From Bacteroides sp. (GTDB lineage Bacteria > Bacteroidota > Bacteroidia > Bacteroidales > SM23-62), in assembly GCA_011053095.1 (NCBI GenBank), contig DRHS01000222.1:1-38959 (forward strand): a stretch of 38,959 nt of DNA. The letters run 5' to 3'. Made by a program: the position numbers and the translations under genes. The notes below the pieces were generated by a model, which did not search any database, was not told the DNA's origin, and saw only the letters and a list, made by a program, of their open reading frames with translations. Positions 7,659 through 15,894 of the stretch are shown piece after piece. Positions within the stretch are counted from its first letter, which is position 1; every line of letters begins with the position of its first letter.

Positions 7659-9074
7659 TTAAATATGCTCTTTTTTGAAGATGGTAAGGAAGGTAATGAT
7701 GAGGATCTGGAAGTCGACGAAAAGGGACATGTTTTCAATGTATAGCAGGTCATATTTAAGCCGCCTTATCATCTCCTCTACATTTGCTGCATAACCATAC
7801 CTTACCTGTCCCCAGGAAGTAATCCCCGGTTTTACCCGCTGAAGGTGAACGTAGTGAGGGGCCTGCTCGATGATCTGGTTGATAAAGTACTGCCTCTCCG
7901 GCCTTGGACCTACCAGAGACATTTCTCCCATTATTACATTGATGAAATTTGGAATTTCATCCATTTTTCTCGTCCGCATAAATTTTCCGAAATTGGTAAC
8001 GCGGTCGTCATTTTTCCGGCTTAACTCGGGACCGTTTTTCTCGGCGTCGGCAAACATTGACCTGAATTTGTAAAGCGTGAAAGGAATGCCATACCTGCCT
8101 ATTCTTTCCTGACGAAGCACTATAGGTCCCCTGCTGTTGATTTTCACACCTATCATTAGGATAAGAATCAGCGGCGACAAAATGCCGAGAGCCAGCAGTG
8201 ATAATAAGACATCCAGGAACCTTTTCATATTTTCCTGCCAGACCGGCATAAGTCTATGGGTAATCTCAATCAGAGGAAGCCCGAAAATAGTATGTACCTT
8301 AACCTTACCCGAGACAATATCATGGATATCCGGACTGGCTTTAATCACAACCTGGCTACCGCTTAAAGTATTTATGATAGAACTTATAGCCTGATGCTCT
8401 GATGTGTCAAGTGTTATTATGACCTCATCAATCTTATGTTGCTCAACCACCCTTATAATGTCTGCTGCAGCTCCAAGGTGTTTTACCTTTCCGGCAAGCT
8501 GGTACTCCCCTTTTGAATTGCCATTAAGAAAGCCAACAATCCTGTTCCCTGTAGAATTATGCCTTTCTTCAAATTCCCTTATAATTTCTGATGCACGGCC
8601 ATTGCTTCCAATCATAAGAGTATTGAACCAGATATGTCCCCTGTGTACCCTCTTGGTTATGACACTGGTAATTATAACCCTTGGTATGTAGGTGAATATG
8701 AACTGGAGTCCGGCGAGAATGAAAAAAGATGAATAGTAATCCTTATAGGATACAATCACATCGTCAAGGATCAGAACAAAAAACAGGATAACAACACCTG
8801 TAAGTGTGATTAGTATGGTTTGACCAAGTTCCCGTAGCCTGGATTTTCGAAGCACATCCTGGTAGGCTCCAGACAGGTAATGAAGCATTAACCAGAAAAC
8901 TGGTATAACTATTATCCCCACCCAGAATCTTGTACCGAGTTCGATCGGTATTTCATAGCCGAAAACTGCAGGTTCAATTTGTACTTTCCGATAAACATAG
9001 AATATAGCCCAGCTGAGTGCTGCAGACAGAAAATCGGAAAGAAGGTACAGTATAACCGTGGTCCTTTTGTTCAC
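7659..9074 (-). CDS. Polyprenyl-phosphate sugar-1-phosphate transferase (WcaJ/WbaP type)
   Basis: A 471-residue inner-membrane enzyme that would start a lipid-linked polysaccharide by moving a sugar phosphate from a nucleotide sugar to undecaprenyl phosphate. Four or five hydrophobic segments fill residues 5-145. A CoA-binding-like Rossmann region follows (MIGSNGRASEIIREFEERH). A re-entrant helix and the bacterial sugar transferase domain come next, with KRFLDVLLSLL, GPIVLRQERIG, YKFRSM, RKMDEIPNFINVIMGEMSLVGPRPE and VKPGITSWGQVRYGY. The start codon is GTG at 9072-9074, since no ATG lies upstream in frame and the product begins like its homologues. Only an oxidoreductase accompanies it, so the full polysaccharide locus is elsewhere or reduced. 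The sugar cannot be inferred. Confidence 0.92.
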   Translation of the reverse strand: MNKRTTVILYLLSDFLSAALSWAIFYVYRKVQIEPAVFGYEIPIELGTRFWVGIIVIPVFWLMLHYLSGAYQDVLRKSRLRELGQTILITLTGVVILFFVLILDDVIVSYKDYYSSFFILAGLQFIFTYIPRVIITSVITKRVHRGHIWFNTLMIGSNGRASEIIREFEERHNSTGNRIVGFLNGNSKGEYQLAGKVKHLGAAADIIRVVEQHKIDEVIITLDTSEHQAISSIINTLSGSQVVIKASPDIHDIVSGKVKVHTIFGLPLIEITHRLMPVWQENMKRFLDVLLSLLALGILSPLILILMIGVKINSRGPIVLRQERIGRYGIPFTLYKFRSMFADAEKNGPELSRKNDDRVTNFGKFMRTRKMDEIPNFINVIMGEMSLVGPRPERQYFINQIIEQAPHYVHLQRVKPGITSWGQVRYGYAANVEEMIRRLKYDLLYIENMSLFVDFQILIITFLTIFKKEHI

Positions 9075-9109
9075 AAATAAGTTAGTCTAGCCAGTTAGTT
9101 TTGTCAGGG

Positions 9110-9128
9110 GTATGGTCTTTGACCATAC
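9110..9128. promoter_or_regulatory. Perfect 8-bp inverted repeat upstream of the sugar transferase
   Basis: GTATGGTC (9110-9117) and GACCATAC (9121-9128) are separated by TTT. It lies 35 bases upstream of the GTG start of the sugar transferase and has no T tract on either side. An operator or a leader hairpin is possible. No promoter of the usual type was identified beside it. Confidence 0.4.
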
Positions 9129-9196
9129 ACCATATAAACTTGGAAAAACTAAAAAAATTGTGCTCTTGTATAATTTTTTATAAAAGAAAATGGGAA

Positions 9197-10129
9197 TCAG
9201 ACCTGGAGTTCCTGGATCGGAAGATTCTCAATCATTTTTCTGGCCAGTAGAAATGAATGCAGATATCTCTCGGGGGATGAAAGCTGGTAACTATTGTTCA
9301 ATACCATTCCGGTAAAATGCAGTAATTCTTCGACAACAGGATCTTTGTTTATCAGCGGCACTGTGAAAGACTTTGGTTTCTCCTCCTCACCTATCCTGTC
9401 TTTGATCACAAGGCGTTTATTCAAAAAATTGAGAATAGCATGCCTGTTTTCCTGGTAGATGTAACAAACTGATTTATCCTGTTCGGCATATCCATTACAT
9501 GTGATGTTGGCAATACAACCATTATCATATTCTATCCGGCCATGGATTACACCTGGAAATCCAAACAGATCCGGCGAAAAAACTGTATCATGCTTTGATA
9601 CCCGTCCCGGATTTAGATATGTTATTGCATCGAGACATTCCAGTACGGATCCCATTATCAGGTCCGAAAGATCTTCATTCGGAGCTTCCGAGGAAATTCC
9701 GATCTGGTAATCTATAAAAGCAGGTGAATGTATGAAGGGTTCAGCAGCCCGGATTACAGGATTGAAAAGGAAGGACTCCCTTAGCTGAAGCAAGGTATTT
9801 GCCTCATCAGCAAGTTTAAATATATACTTAAGTTCCTCCTCCGGCCAATCCAGCGGTTTCTGCAGCAATATATGCTTTGAACTTTTAATCGCTTCAACGA
9901 TATTGTCCGAGTTAATATCACCAGCAGATTCAACAATAATGGCATCAACTTCGGAAAGAAATGCCTGGAAGGAAGTAAAGACGGGCACATTATAATGGCT
10001 TGAGAATTGCCTGGCTCGCCCAGAATCAGACAGGTAAGTACCTGAGTATATGCAGGTTGCATGAGAGCTTATTGCCTCACTCAATCCCTGGACTGAACCG
10101 TTCTCACCGATGATGCCGATCTTAAGCAT
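9197..10129 (-). CDS. Gfo/Idh/MocA family oxidoreductase
   Basis: A 310-residue NAD(P)-dependent oxidoreductase-like protein. An N-terminal Rossmann fold is indicated by MLKIGIIGENGSVQGLSEAI and the alternating strands that follow. The C-terminal half has the Gfo/Idh beta-sheet signature FGFPGVIHGRIEYDNGCIANIT. The usual EKP motif carrying the catalytic lysine reads QKP here (ILLQKPLDWPEEEL), so the lysine is kept but the glutamate is lost. The dinucleotide loop is GEGNGS-like (GENGS) rather than the classical GxGxxG. The substrate is unknown. Its position 122 bases upstream of a sugar transferase on the same strand suggests nucleotide-sugar or glycan metabolism. Start is the ATG at 10127-10129. 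Confidence 0.82.
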   Translation of the reverse strand: MLKIGIIGENGSVQGLSEAISSHATCIYSGTYLSDSGRARQFSSHYNVPVFTSFQAFLSEVDAIIVESAGDINSDNIVEAIKSSKHILLQKPLDWPEEELKYIFKLADEANTLLQLRESFLFNPVIRAAEPFIHSPAFIDYQIGISSEAPNEDLSDLIMGSVLECLDAITYLNPGRVSKHDTVFSPDLFGFPGVIHGRIEYDNGCIANITCNGYAEQDKSVCYIYQENRHAILNFLNKRLVIKDRIGEEEKPKSFTVPLINKDPVVEELLHFTGMVLNNSYQLSSPERYLHSFLLARKMIENLPIQELQV

Positions 10130-10246
10130 TGAAGATCATAGTGTTTCTACAAACATAAAGCATTTTAAAGATTAGATTTTAAATACTTTTCAACGAATAA
10201 ACATTTTTTGTTAAAAAAATATCAAATTTGCATCTACCGTATTTAT

Positions 10247-10891
10247 ATGAACGATTCATTTCAACATAAAGGATTACGCAAAAAACTTGTAGAGATAATT
10301 CGGGGTAAAGGCATCCGGGATGAAAGGATTCTGCAGGCCATCGGTTCCATACCCAGGCATCTCTTCATGGACAGTAGTTTTATCAGGTTCTCCTATAAGG
10401 ACCAGGCTTTTCCCATTGGAGAGGGTCAGACAATATCACAGCCTTATACAGTGGCCTTTCAGACTGAATTACTTGACGTTAGGACCCGGCACAAGGTGCT
10501 GGAAATTGGTACAGGTTCCGGTTACCAGACCGCAGTACTGCTGGATCTGGGTGCCTCAGTATATACAATCGAAAGACAACGGAAATTATTTCTTAATGCA
10601 CAGGCCATACTCGGGGAACTCGGATACAAACCCCATTTTTTCTATGGTGACGGCTACCAGGGAAAAGAGACTTACGGACCGTTTGACAGGATTCTGGTCA
10701 CAGCGGGGGCAGAAGGTGTCCCACAAGCCCTGCTTCAACAGCTAAAAACCGGAGGGATAATGGTAGTCCCGGTTGGTAGTAAGCACGGACAGGAAATGAT
10801 TCGCATAATCCGCAGGGGTGATGATGATTTTGAAAGAACAAAACATGGATATTTTGCTTTTGTACCACTACTTAAAGGAACAAATGAATAA
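10247..10891 (+). CDS. pcm: Protein-L-isoaspartate O-methyltransferase
   Basis: A 214-residue SAM-dependent enzyme that methylates L-isoaspartyl residues for protein repair. Family motifs include PRHLFM, FPIGEGQTISQPYTVA (residues 59-74) and the SAM loop VLEIGTGSGYQTAVL. The C-terminal strands with GGIMVVPVG are present. The ATG at 10247-10249 (MNDSFQHKG) is preferred over a TTG 39 bases earlier. It gives the usual length and follows a -7-like CAAATTTG (10223-10230, one mismatch). The last eight bases overlap the start of the MBL-fold gene, so the two are probably translated together. Confidence 0.94.
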   Translation: MNDSFQHKGLRKKLVEIIRGKGIRDERILQAIGSIPRHLFMDSSFIRFSYKDQAFPIGEGQTISQPYTVAFQTELLDVRTRHKVLEIGTGSGYQTAVLLDLGASVYTIERQRKLFLNAQAILGELGYKPHFFYGDGYQGKETYGPFDRILVTAGAEGVPQALLQQLKTGGIMVVPVGSKHGQEMIRIIRRGDDDFERTKHGYFAFVPLLKGTNE

Positions 10892-11543
10892 ATTTACCAC
10901 GCACATGATAAATATTGAAACCTTCGTATTCAATTCATTCCAGGAGAATACATATCTCCTTTCTGACCACACCGGTGAGTGTATCATTGTTGATGCCGGA
11001 TGCCAGGAGGAGCAGGAAAAAGATGAGCTGACAGATTATCTAGATGAGCATGGATTAAAACCGGTGAAACTCGTTAATACACACTGCCATGTTGACCATA
11101 TCCTTGGTGTGGCCTATCTGGCAAGGAAGTTTGACCTTCCCTTTATTATACATCCCGAGGAAAAATCCCTGTTCTCACACAGCAGGAGCCAGGCTGAATT
11201 CTTCGGGCTTTCTCTTGAACAACCTCCGGAGCCAAAGGCTTTCCTCAACGACGGGGATGTTCTTTCTTTTGGAGAATCCACCCTGAATGTCATCCATATT
11301 CCGGGTCATTCACCAGGTGGGATATTATTCCACAGCTCAGAACAGAATTTTCTAATCTCGGGTGATGTGTTGTTCAGGCAGAGCATTGGGAGGACTGACC
11401 TTCCCGGTGGAGATTATGACAGCCTTATAGGAGGAATACAAACAAAGCTACTGGGATTGGAACCGGAAACAATTGTTTACCCCGGCCATGGTCCGACTAC
11501 AACAATAGGAGAGGAAAAAAACACAAATCCCTTTCTGAGTTAA
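10884..11543 (+). CDS. MBL-fold hydrolase, glyoxalase II-like
   Basis: A 219-residue metallo-beta-lactamase-fold hydrolase of the YcbL/glyoxalase II type. Metal motifs are THCHVDH, the downstream His of IPGHSPG, the bridging Asp of SGDVLF and the terminal GHGPTTTIGEE. It is probably a cytoplasmic thioesterase, but the substrate is unknown because the C-terminal glutathione-binding domain of true GloB is absent. The start at 10884 is chosen because a Shine-Dalgarno-like AAAGGA (10874-10879) sits just upstream and it overlaps the pcm stop. The next Met, at 10905, gives the more typical N-terminus MINIETFVFNSFQENTY and cannot be excluded. A terminator follows. Confidence 0.9.
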   Translation: MNKFTTHMINIETFVFNSFQENTYLLSDHTGECIIVDAGCQEEQEKDELTDYLDEHGLKPVKLVNTHCHVDHILGVAYLARKFDLPFIIHPEEKSLFSHSRSQAEFFGLSLEQPPEPKAFLNDGDVLSFGESTLNVIHIPGHSPGGILFHSSEQNFLISGDVLFRQSIGRTDLPGGDYDSLIGGIQTKLLGLEPETIVYPGHGPTTTIGEEKNTNPFLS

Positions 11544-11550
11544 AGTTTAG

Positions 11551-11580
11551 CAAGGGTTTTCGGACCCTTGGATTTTTTCT
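11551..11580 (+). terminator. Rho-independent terminator after the MBL-fold gene
   Basis: Stem CAAGGGT (11551-11557) and ACCCTTG (11564-11570) with a 6-base loop, followed by GATTTTTTCT. It ends the pcm-MBL unit and insulates gcvP. Confidence 0.85.
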
Positions 11581-11611
11581 TAGAAAAAAAAGTTTTCCAA
11601 CATAAAGGAAT

Positions 11612-11643
11612 TTTGCTGAAATCCCCCCAGATTTATATTTTTG
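11612..11643 (+). promoter_or_regulatory. Bacteroidota-type -33/-7 promoter of gcvP
   Basis: TTTG (11612-11615), 20 bases, then TATTTTTG (11636-11643) fits the Bacteroidota consensus TTTG-N19-21-TAnnTTTG. The gcvP ATG is 22 bases downstream, giving a short leader. It lies after the preceding terminator, as expected for an independent unit. Confidence 0.75.
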
Positions 11644-11665
11644 TGCATCCTTAAAAAATACTGAA

Positions 11666-14539
11666 ATGGATCTATTCACAAACCGCCATATTGGTCCCCG
11701 AAACCACGAAATCCATCCCATGCTCGAGAAGATTGGAGTAAGCAGTCTTGATGAACTTATTGACAGGACCATTCCTGCCTCCATACGCTTGAAGTCCCCT
11801 CTCAATATGCCTTCGGGAATCAGCGAATACGAGTACTTTAACGAGCTGAAAAAGATCGCAGGCAGGAACAAACTCTATCGTTCTTTTATTGGACTGGGCT
11901 ATTATAATACAATTTTTCCGGCAGTGATCCAGCGGAATATTCTCGAGAATCCTGTCTGGTACACATCCTATACTCCATACCAGGCTGAGATTTCCCAGGG
12001 TCGTCTTGAAGCCCTGCTGAATTTCCAGACCATGGTCATGGAACTTACCGGTATGGAGATTGCCAATGCTTCACTGCTTGATGAAGCAACGGCTGCTGCT
12101 GAGGCCATGATCATGATGTACAACACCCGTTCACGTGCTAAGGTCAAGGCAGGTGTGTGTAAGTTTCTTGTCGATACCAACATTTTTCCCAATACCATCG
12201 ATGTTCTGAAGAGCCGTTCGGAGTCCCTTAACATCGAACTTGTCTTCGGTTCCTTCGATTCCATTTCTTTGGATGAGAACTATTTTGGCTGTCTGATTCA
12301 GTACCCTTCCGGGGATGGGGAAATTAGAGACTACACGGAATTTACGAGGAAAGCTCATGAAAATGAGGTGCTTGTTGGCGTGGCAGCCGACATTTTGAGT
12401 CTTGCCCTTATCATTCCCCCGGGGGAATGGGACGCTGATGTTGTTGTCGGATCCACTCAACGCTTTGGAATACCCATGGGGTACGGCGGACCGCATGCCG
12501 CTTACTTTGCGACGAGAGACAAATTCAGGAGGAATCTTCCCGGAAGAATCATTGGTGTATCGGTTGACCGTCATGGTAATCCTGCTCTCAGAATGGCGCT
12601 GCAGACAAGGGAACAGCATATTAAAAGAGAGAGAGCTACCTCCAATATATGTACCGCACAAGCCCTGCTGGCAACTATGGCCGGAATGTACGGGTGCTGG
12701 CATGGTGGCGGTGGACTCAAACGTATAGCAACCCTTATCCACCTTGCAACTTCAACTCTTGCTGACATGCTTGAAGCTCTTGGTTATAAACCGGGTACAG
12801 GTTTGTTCTTCGATACCCTCAACATCCCTTTACCGGGCGATATTGGAAGTAGTCAGATTGAGAAACTTGCCCTCGAAAGAGAGCTTAACTTTTACTACCC
12901 TGATGAAAATACAGTGCATCTCAGCCTTGATGAGACTGTTTCCCTTGCTGATATAAATGCAATCCTGGAGGTATTTGCAATTGCTGCGAAACAAAAATTT
13001 ATACCATTAAAAGAATTTGGAAAGAGCCGGGATCTTGGATCTTTTGTTCGTACCACCTCCTTTATGGAGCAGGATGTATTTAGAAGCTACCATTCGGAAA
13101 CAGAGCTGATGAGGTACATAAAACGATTGGAACGTAAAGACTTTTCCCTTGCCCATTCCATGATTTCCCTCGGATCATGTACCATGAAGCTGAATGCCGC
13201 AACAGAAATGCTTGCAATGAGCTGGCCTGAATTCGCCGGCATTCATCCTTTTGTGCCCATAGCACAGGTAGAGGGCTACCAGCAACTCATTAACGAATTA
13301 AGAAATGATCTGAAAGCCATCACAGGTTATTCTGAGATATCTTTTATGCCTAATTCAGGGGCCTCGGGTGAGTACACGGGACTGGCGGTTATCCGGGCCT
13401 GGCATAAGAGCAGGGGAGAAGCTCACCGGAATATAGTCCTGATCCCGGCATCAGCCCACGGAACCAACCCCGCTTCAGCCACCATGGCGGGTATGGAGGT
13501 AGTGGTTGTTGATTGTGACGATAAAGGCAACATTGACATGGACCGGCTGAGATCACTTGCTGAGGAGCATAAGCAAAATCTGGGAGCCTTCATGATCACT
13601 TATCCATCCACTCACGGAGTATTCGAGGAGGGAGTAATAGATATGATAGAGGTGATCCATGAGAATGGGGGACAGGTTTATATGGATGGTGCCAATATGA
13701 ATGCCCAGGTTGGACTGACAAATCCGGCTATTATTGGAGCTGATGTATGCCACCTGAACCTTCATAAAACCTTTGCTATCCCTCATGGGGGAGGGGGACC
13801 AGGAATGGGTCCCATCGGAGTGTCAGACCACCTGGTAGAATTCCTTCCCACGCACCCACTTGCCGAGACAGGTGGAGTCAACGGTATTAATGCGGTATCA
13901 GGAGCACCCTGGGGATCTGCAAGCATTCTCACTATTTCTCACGCCTATATAAAATTGCTTGGAGCTAAAGGTTTGACCGAGGCTACCCGCTTTGCCATCC
14001 TTAATGCAAACTACCTGGCTGTCTCCCTGAAAAACTGGTATGATATATTGTATACCGGTGAGAATGGCTATGTCGCACATGAAATGATACTTGATTGCAG
14101 GCCATTTAAACAGATTGCAGATATTTCGGAAGCTGATATTGCAAAACGTTTGATGGATTATGGGTTCCATGCACCTACAGTTTCGTTCCCCGTGCCCGGT
14201 ACCCTGATGGTAGAACCTACCGAAAGCGAATCGAAACAGGAACTTGACCGCTTCATTGAAGCCCTTCAATCAATACATTCGGAAATAATGGAGGTAAAAG
14301 AAGGTAAAGCAGATTCCCTGGATAATGTGCTGCGCAATTCCCCACACACCGTTGAGGAAACAGCCGCTGACAACTGGGAACATTCCTATGGAAGGGAGAA
14401 GGCAGCTTTCCCCTTGCGATGGGTGAAAGAGAATAAATTCTGGCCTTCAGTTGCCCGGGTAGACGATGGATACGGTGACCGGAACCTTATTTGTTCCTGC
14501 GCTCCTTTAGAAGCATACCGAAAAGGAGAAACCGATTAG
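11666..14539 (+). CDS. gcvP: Glycine dehydrogenase (decarboxylating), P-protein
   Basis: A full-length 957-residue fused P-protein of the glycine cleavage system. It decarboxylates glycine using pyridoxal phosphate and passes the aminomethyl group to the lipoyl arm of GcvH. Both halves are present: the N-terminal half begins RHIGPRNHEIHPMLEKIG and contains YTPYQAEISQGRLEALLNFQ. The C-terminal half carries the PLP lysine Lys701 in NLHKTFAIPHGGGGPGMGPIGV. The length matches the roughly 950-residue single-chain form. gcvT and gcvH are not in the window. Transcription is from the promoter at 11612-11643. The next gene starts 48 bases downstream and no terminator is evident, so read-through into the M24 gene is possible. 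Confidence 0.97.
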   Translation: MDLFTNRHIGPRNHEIHPMLEKIGVSSLDELIDRTIPASIRLKSPLNMPSGISEYEYFNELKKIAGRNKLYRSFIGLGYYNTIFPAVIQRNILENPVWYTSYTPYQAEISQGRLEALLNFQTMVMELTGMEIANASLLDEATAAAEAMIMMYNTRSRAKVKAGVCKFLVDTNIFPNTIDVLKSRSESLNIELVFGSFDSISLDENYFGCLIQYPSGDGEIRDYTEFTRKAHENEVLVGVAADILSLALIIPPGEWDADVVVGSTQRFGIPMGYGGPHAAYFATRDKFRRNLPGRIIGVSVDRHGNPALRMALQTREQHIKRERATSNICTAQALLATMAGMYGCWHGGGGLKRIATLIHLATSTLADMLEALGYKPGTGLFFDTLNIPLPGDIGSSQIEKLALERELNFYYPDENTVHLSLDETVSLADINAILEVFAIAAKQKFIPLKEFGKSRDLGSFVRTTSFMEQDVFRSYHSETELMRYIKRLERKDFSLAHSMISLGSCTMKLNAATEMLAMSWPEFAGIHPFVPIAQVEGYQQLINELRNDLKAITGYSEISFMPNSGASGEYTGLAVIRAWHKSRGEAHRNIVLIPASAHGTNPASATMAGMEVVVVDCDDKGNIDMDRLRSLAEEHKQNLGAFMITYPSTHGVFEEGVIDMIEVIHENGGQVYMDGANMNAQVGLTNPAIIGADVCHLNLHKTFAIPHGGGGPGMGPIGVSDHLVEFLPTHPLAETGGVNGINAVSGAPWGSASILTISHAYIKLLGAKGLTEATRFAILNANYLAVSLKNWYDILYTGENGYVAHEMILDCRPFKQIADISEADIAKRLMDYGFHAPTVSFPVPGTLMVEPTESESKQELDRFIEALQSIHSEIMEVKEGKADSLDNVLRNSPHTVEETAADNWEHSYGREKAAFPLRWVKENKFWPSVARVDDGYGDRNLICSCAPLEAYRKGETD

Positions 14540-14587
14540 ACCTTCAAAAAGATATCTTGACAGATAGCACATTAATCTAATCTTTCC

Positions 14588-15841
14588 ATGAACCAAAACC
14601 GTCGTAGTTTTATTCGAGCCGGGGGACTGACCCTTGCCGCATCTGGTATCGTTCCGGCCTTTCTTCAGTCTTGTACCTCAGAGTCCCTTGAATCAGGACT
14701 ATCAGATATGACCTTGGGTGTGCAAGCCCTTGGCGACAATGATTACCTGGCAAGGCAGGAAAAAGTTAAAAGACTGATGCAGAATGACGGGGTAGATGCC
14801 TTATGGATCGAGGGAGGAACAAATCTGAAATATTTCTTTGATTTAAACTGGTGGATAAGTGAGCGGGTATTCGGTGTGGTCCTCCCTGCTAAAGGTGAGC
14901 CGGTCTGGGTCTGTCCCGATTTCGAAGCTCCCCGGGCTGAGGAATCCATACGATTCGGCAAAGACCTGAGAACATGGGAAGAGCATAATTCGCCCTATAA
15001 ATTACTGAATGATGTTTTTCAGTCACTTCCTGCCAAAAACATTGCCATTGATCCAAATGTTAGAAGTTTCGTTATTGAGGGAATCAGGAGAGAATCTGAT
15101 GTTGAACTGATTGACGGATCTTCCCTGATTGATCATTGCAGGGGGATTAAGACAGAGAAGGAACTTGCCTATATGGAGCTCGCAAATAATATCACCAAAA
15201 GAGCATACAAATGGGCATTCTCACAGGTGGAGTCCGGAATGATTCCTGATGACCTTCGTACATTAATTTCAGAGGGACATAAGCAACTTGGTGTATCTGG
15301 CGGAGGCTGGCCTTTGTTTGGATCGAATTCTGCATTTCCTCATGGAACCTCAAAGGTTTCCGGATTGAAAGATGGCGACATCATTCTTGTAGACGGTGGA
15401 TGTTCGGTTGAAGGATACCAGTCTGATGTTACCCGGACCATCGTTTTTGGGACACCAACCGACAAGCAGAAACAAGTATTCGATATTGTTAAGAAGTCCC
15501 AAATGGCTGCACATAACGCCATCCGCCCTGGATTACCTGCCGGGGATGTGGACAGGATAGCCAGAAAAGTTGTTGAAGATGCTGGTTACGGTCCACAGTA
15601 CAAATATTTCGTACACCGAATTGGACATGGGATAGGGATGGATGGACATGAATGGCCCTATCTGGTGAAAAATAATCCCCTTCCTCTGGAGCCTGGCATG
15701 ACTTTCAGCAATGAGCCCGGCATCTATATTTATGGGGAGTTCGGCATCCGGATCGAGGACTGCTTCGTCGTTACTGAAGACGGAGCTGAATTCCTTGGCG
15801 GAATGTTGTGCAATTCCCTTGATGATCCTTTTGGTGAATAA
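14588..15841 (+). CDS. Tat-exported lipoprotein M24 metallopeptidase (Xaa-Pro type)
   Basis: A 417-residue pita-bread-fold metallopeptidase. The N-terminus NRRSFIRAGGLTLAASGIV is a twin-arginine signal, and LQSC just after it is a possible lipobox, so the enzyme is probably envelope-anchored. All five dimetal ligands are present: Asp269 and Asp280 in VDGGCSVEGYQSDVTRT, His347 in IGHGIGMDGHEWP, Glu376 in SNEPGIYI, and Glu390 in RIEDCF. An N-terminal creatinase-like domain occupies about residues 50-180. Known relatives remove N-terminal residues before proline or cleave dipeptides. Substrate choice cannot be read from sequence. Tat export suits a folded metalloenzyme loaded with metal in the cytoplasm. 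Confidence 0.92.
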   Translation: MNQNRRSFIRAGGLTLAASGIVPAFLQSCTSESLESGLSDMTLGVQALGDNDYLARQEKVKRLMQNDGVDALWIEGGTNLKYFFDLNWWISERVFGVVLPAKGEPVWVCPDFEAPRAEESIRFGKDLRTWEEHNSPYKLLNDVFQSLPAKNIAIDPNVRSFVIEGIRRESDVELIDGSSLIDHCRGIKTEKELAYMELANNITKRAYKWAFSQVESGMIPDDLRTLISEGHKQLGVSGGGWPLFGSNSAFPHGTSKVSGLKDGDIILVDGGCSVEGYQSDVTRTIVFGTPTDKQKQVFDIVKKSQMAAHNAIRPGLPAGDVDRIARKVVEDAGYGPQYKYFVHRIGHGIGMDGHEWPYLVKNNPLPLEPGMTFSNEPGIYIYGEFGIRIEDCFVVTEDGAEFLGGMLCNSLDDPFGE

Positions 15842-15882
15842 AATCACCTTAAATTAATCTAGACTAAATAAACGATAATTGC

Positions 15883-15890
15883 TAACTTTG
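15883..15890 (+). promoter_or_regulatory. Perfect -7 box next to the DUF255 gene start
   Basis: TAACTTTG matches TAnnTTTG exactly and ends four bases before the ATG at 15895. No TTTG is found about 20 bases upstream, so the -33 part is poor. If used, the transcript would begin at or about the start codon. Confidence 0.35.
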
Positions 15891-15894
15891 CCCT

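Noticed and set aside
11480-11871. Minus-strand open frame over the MBL/gcvP junction
   Set aside because: It crosses a strong terminator and promoter on the other strand and matches no family; it is a shadow of gcvP.
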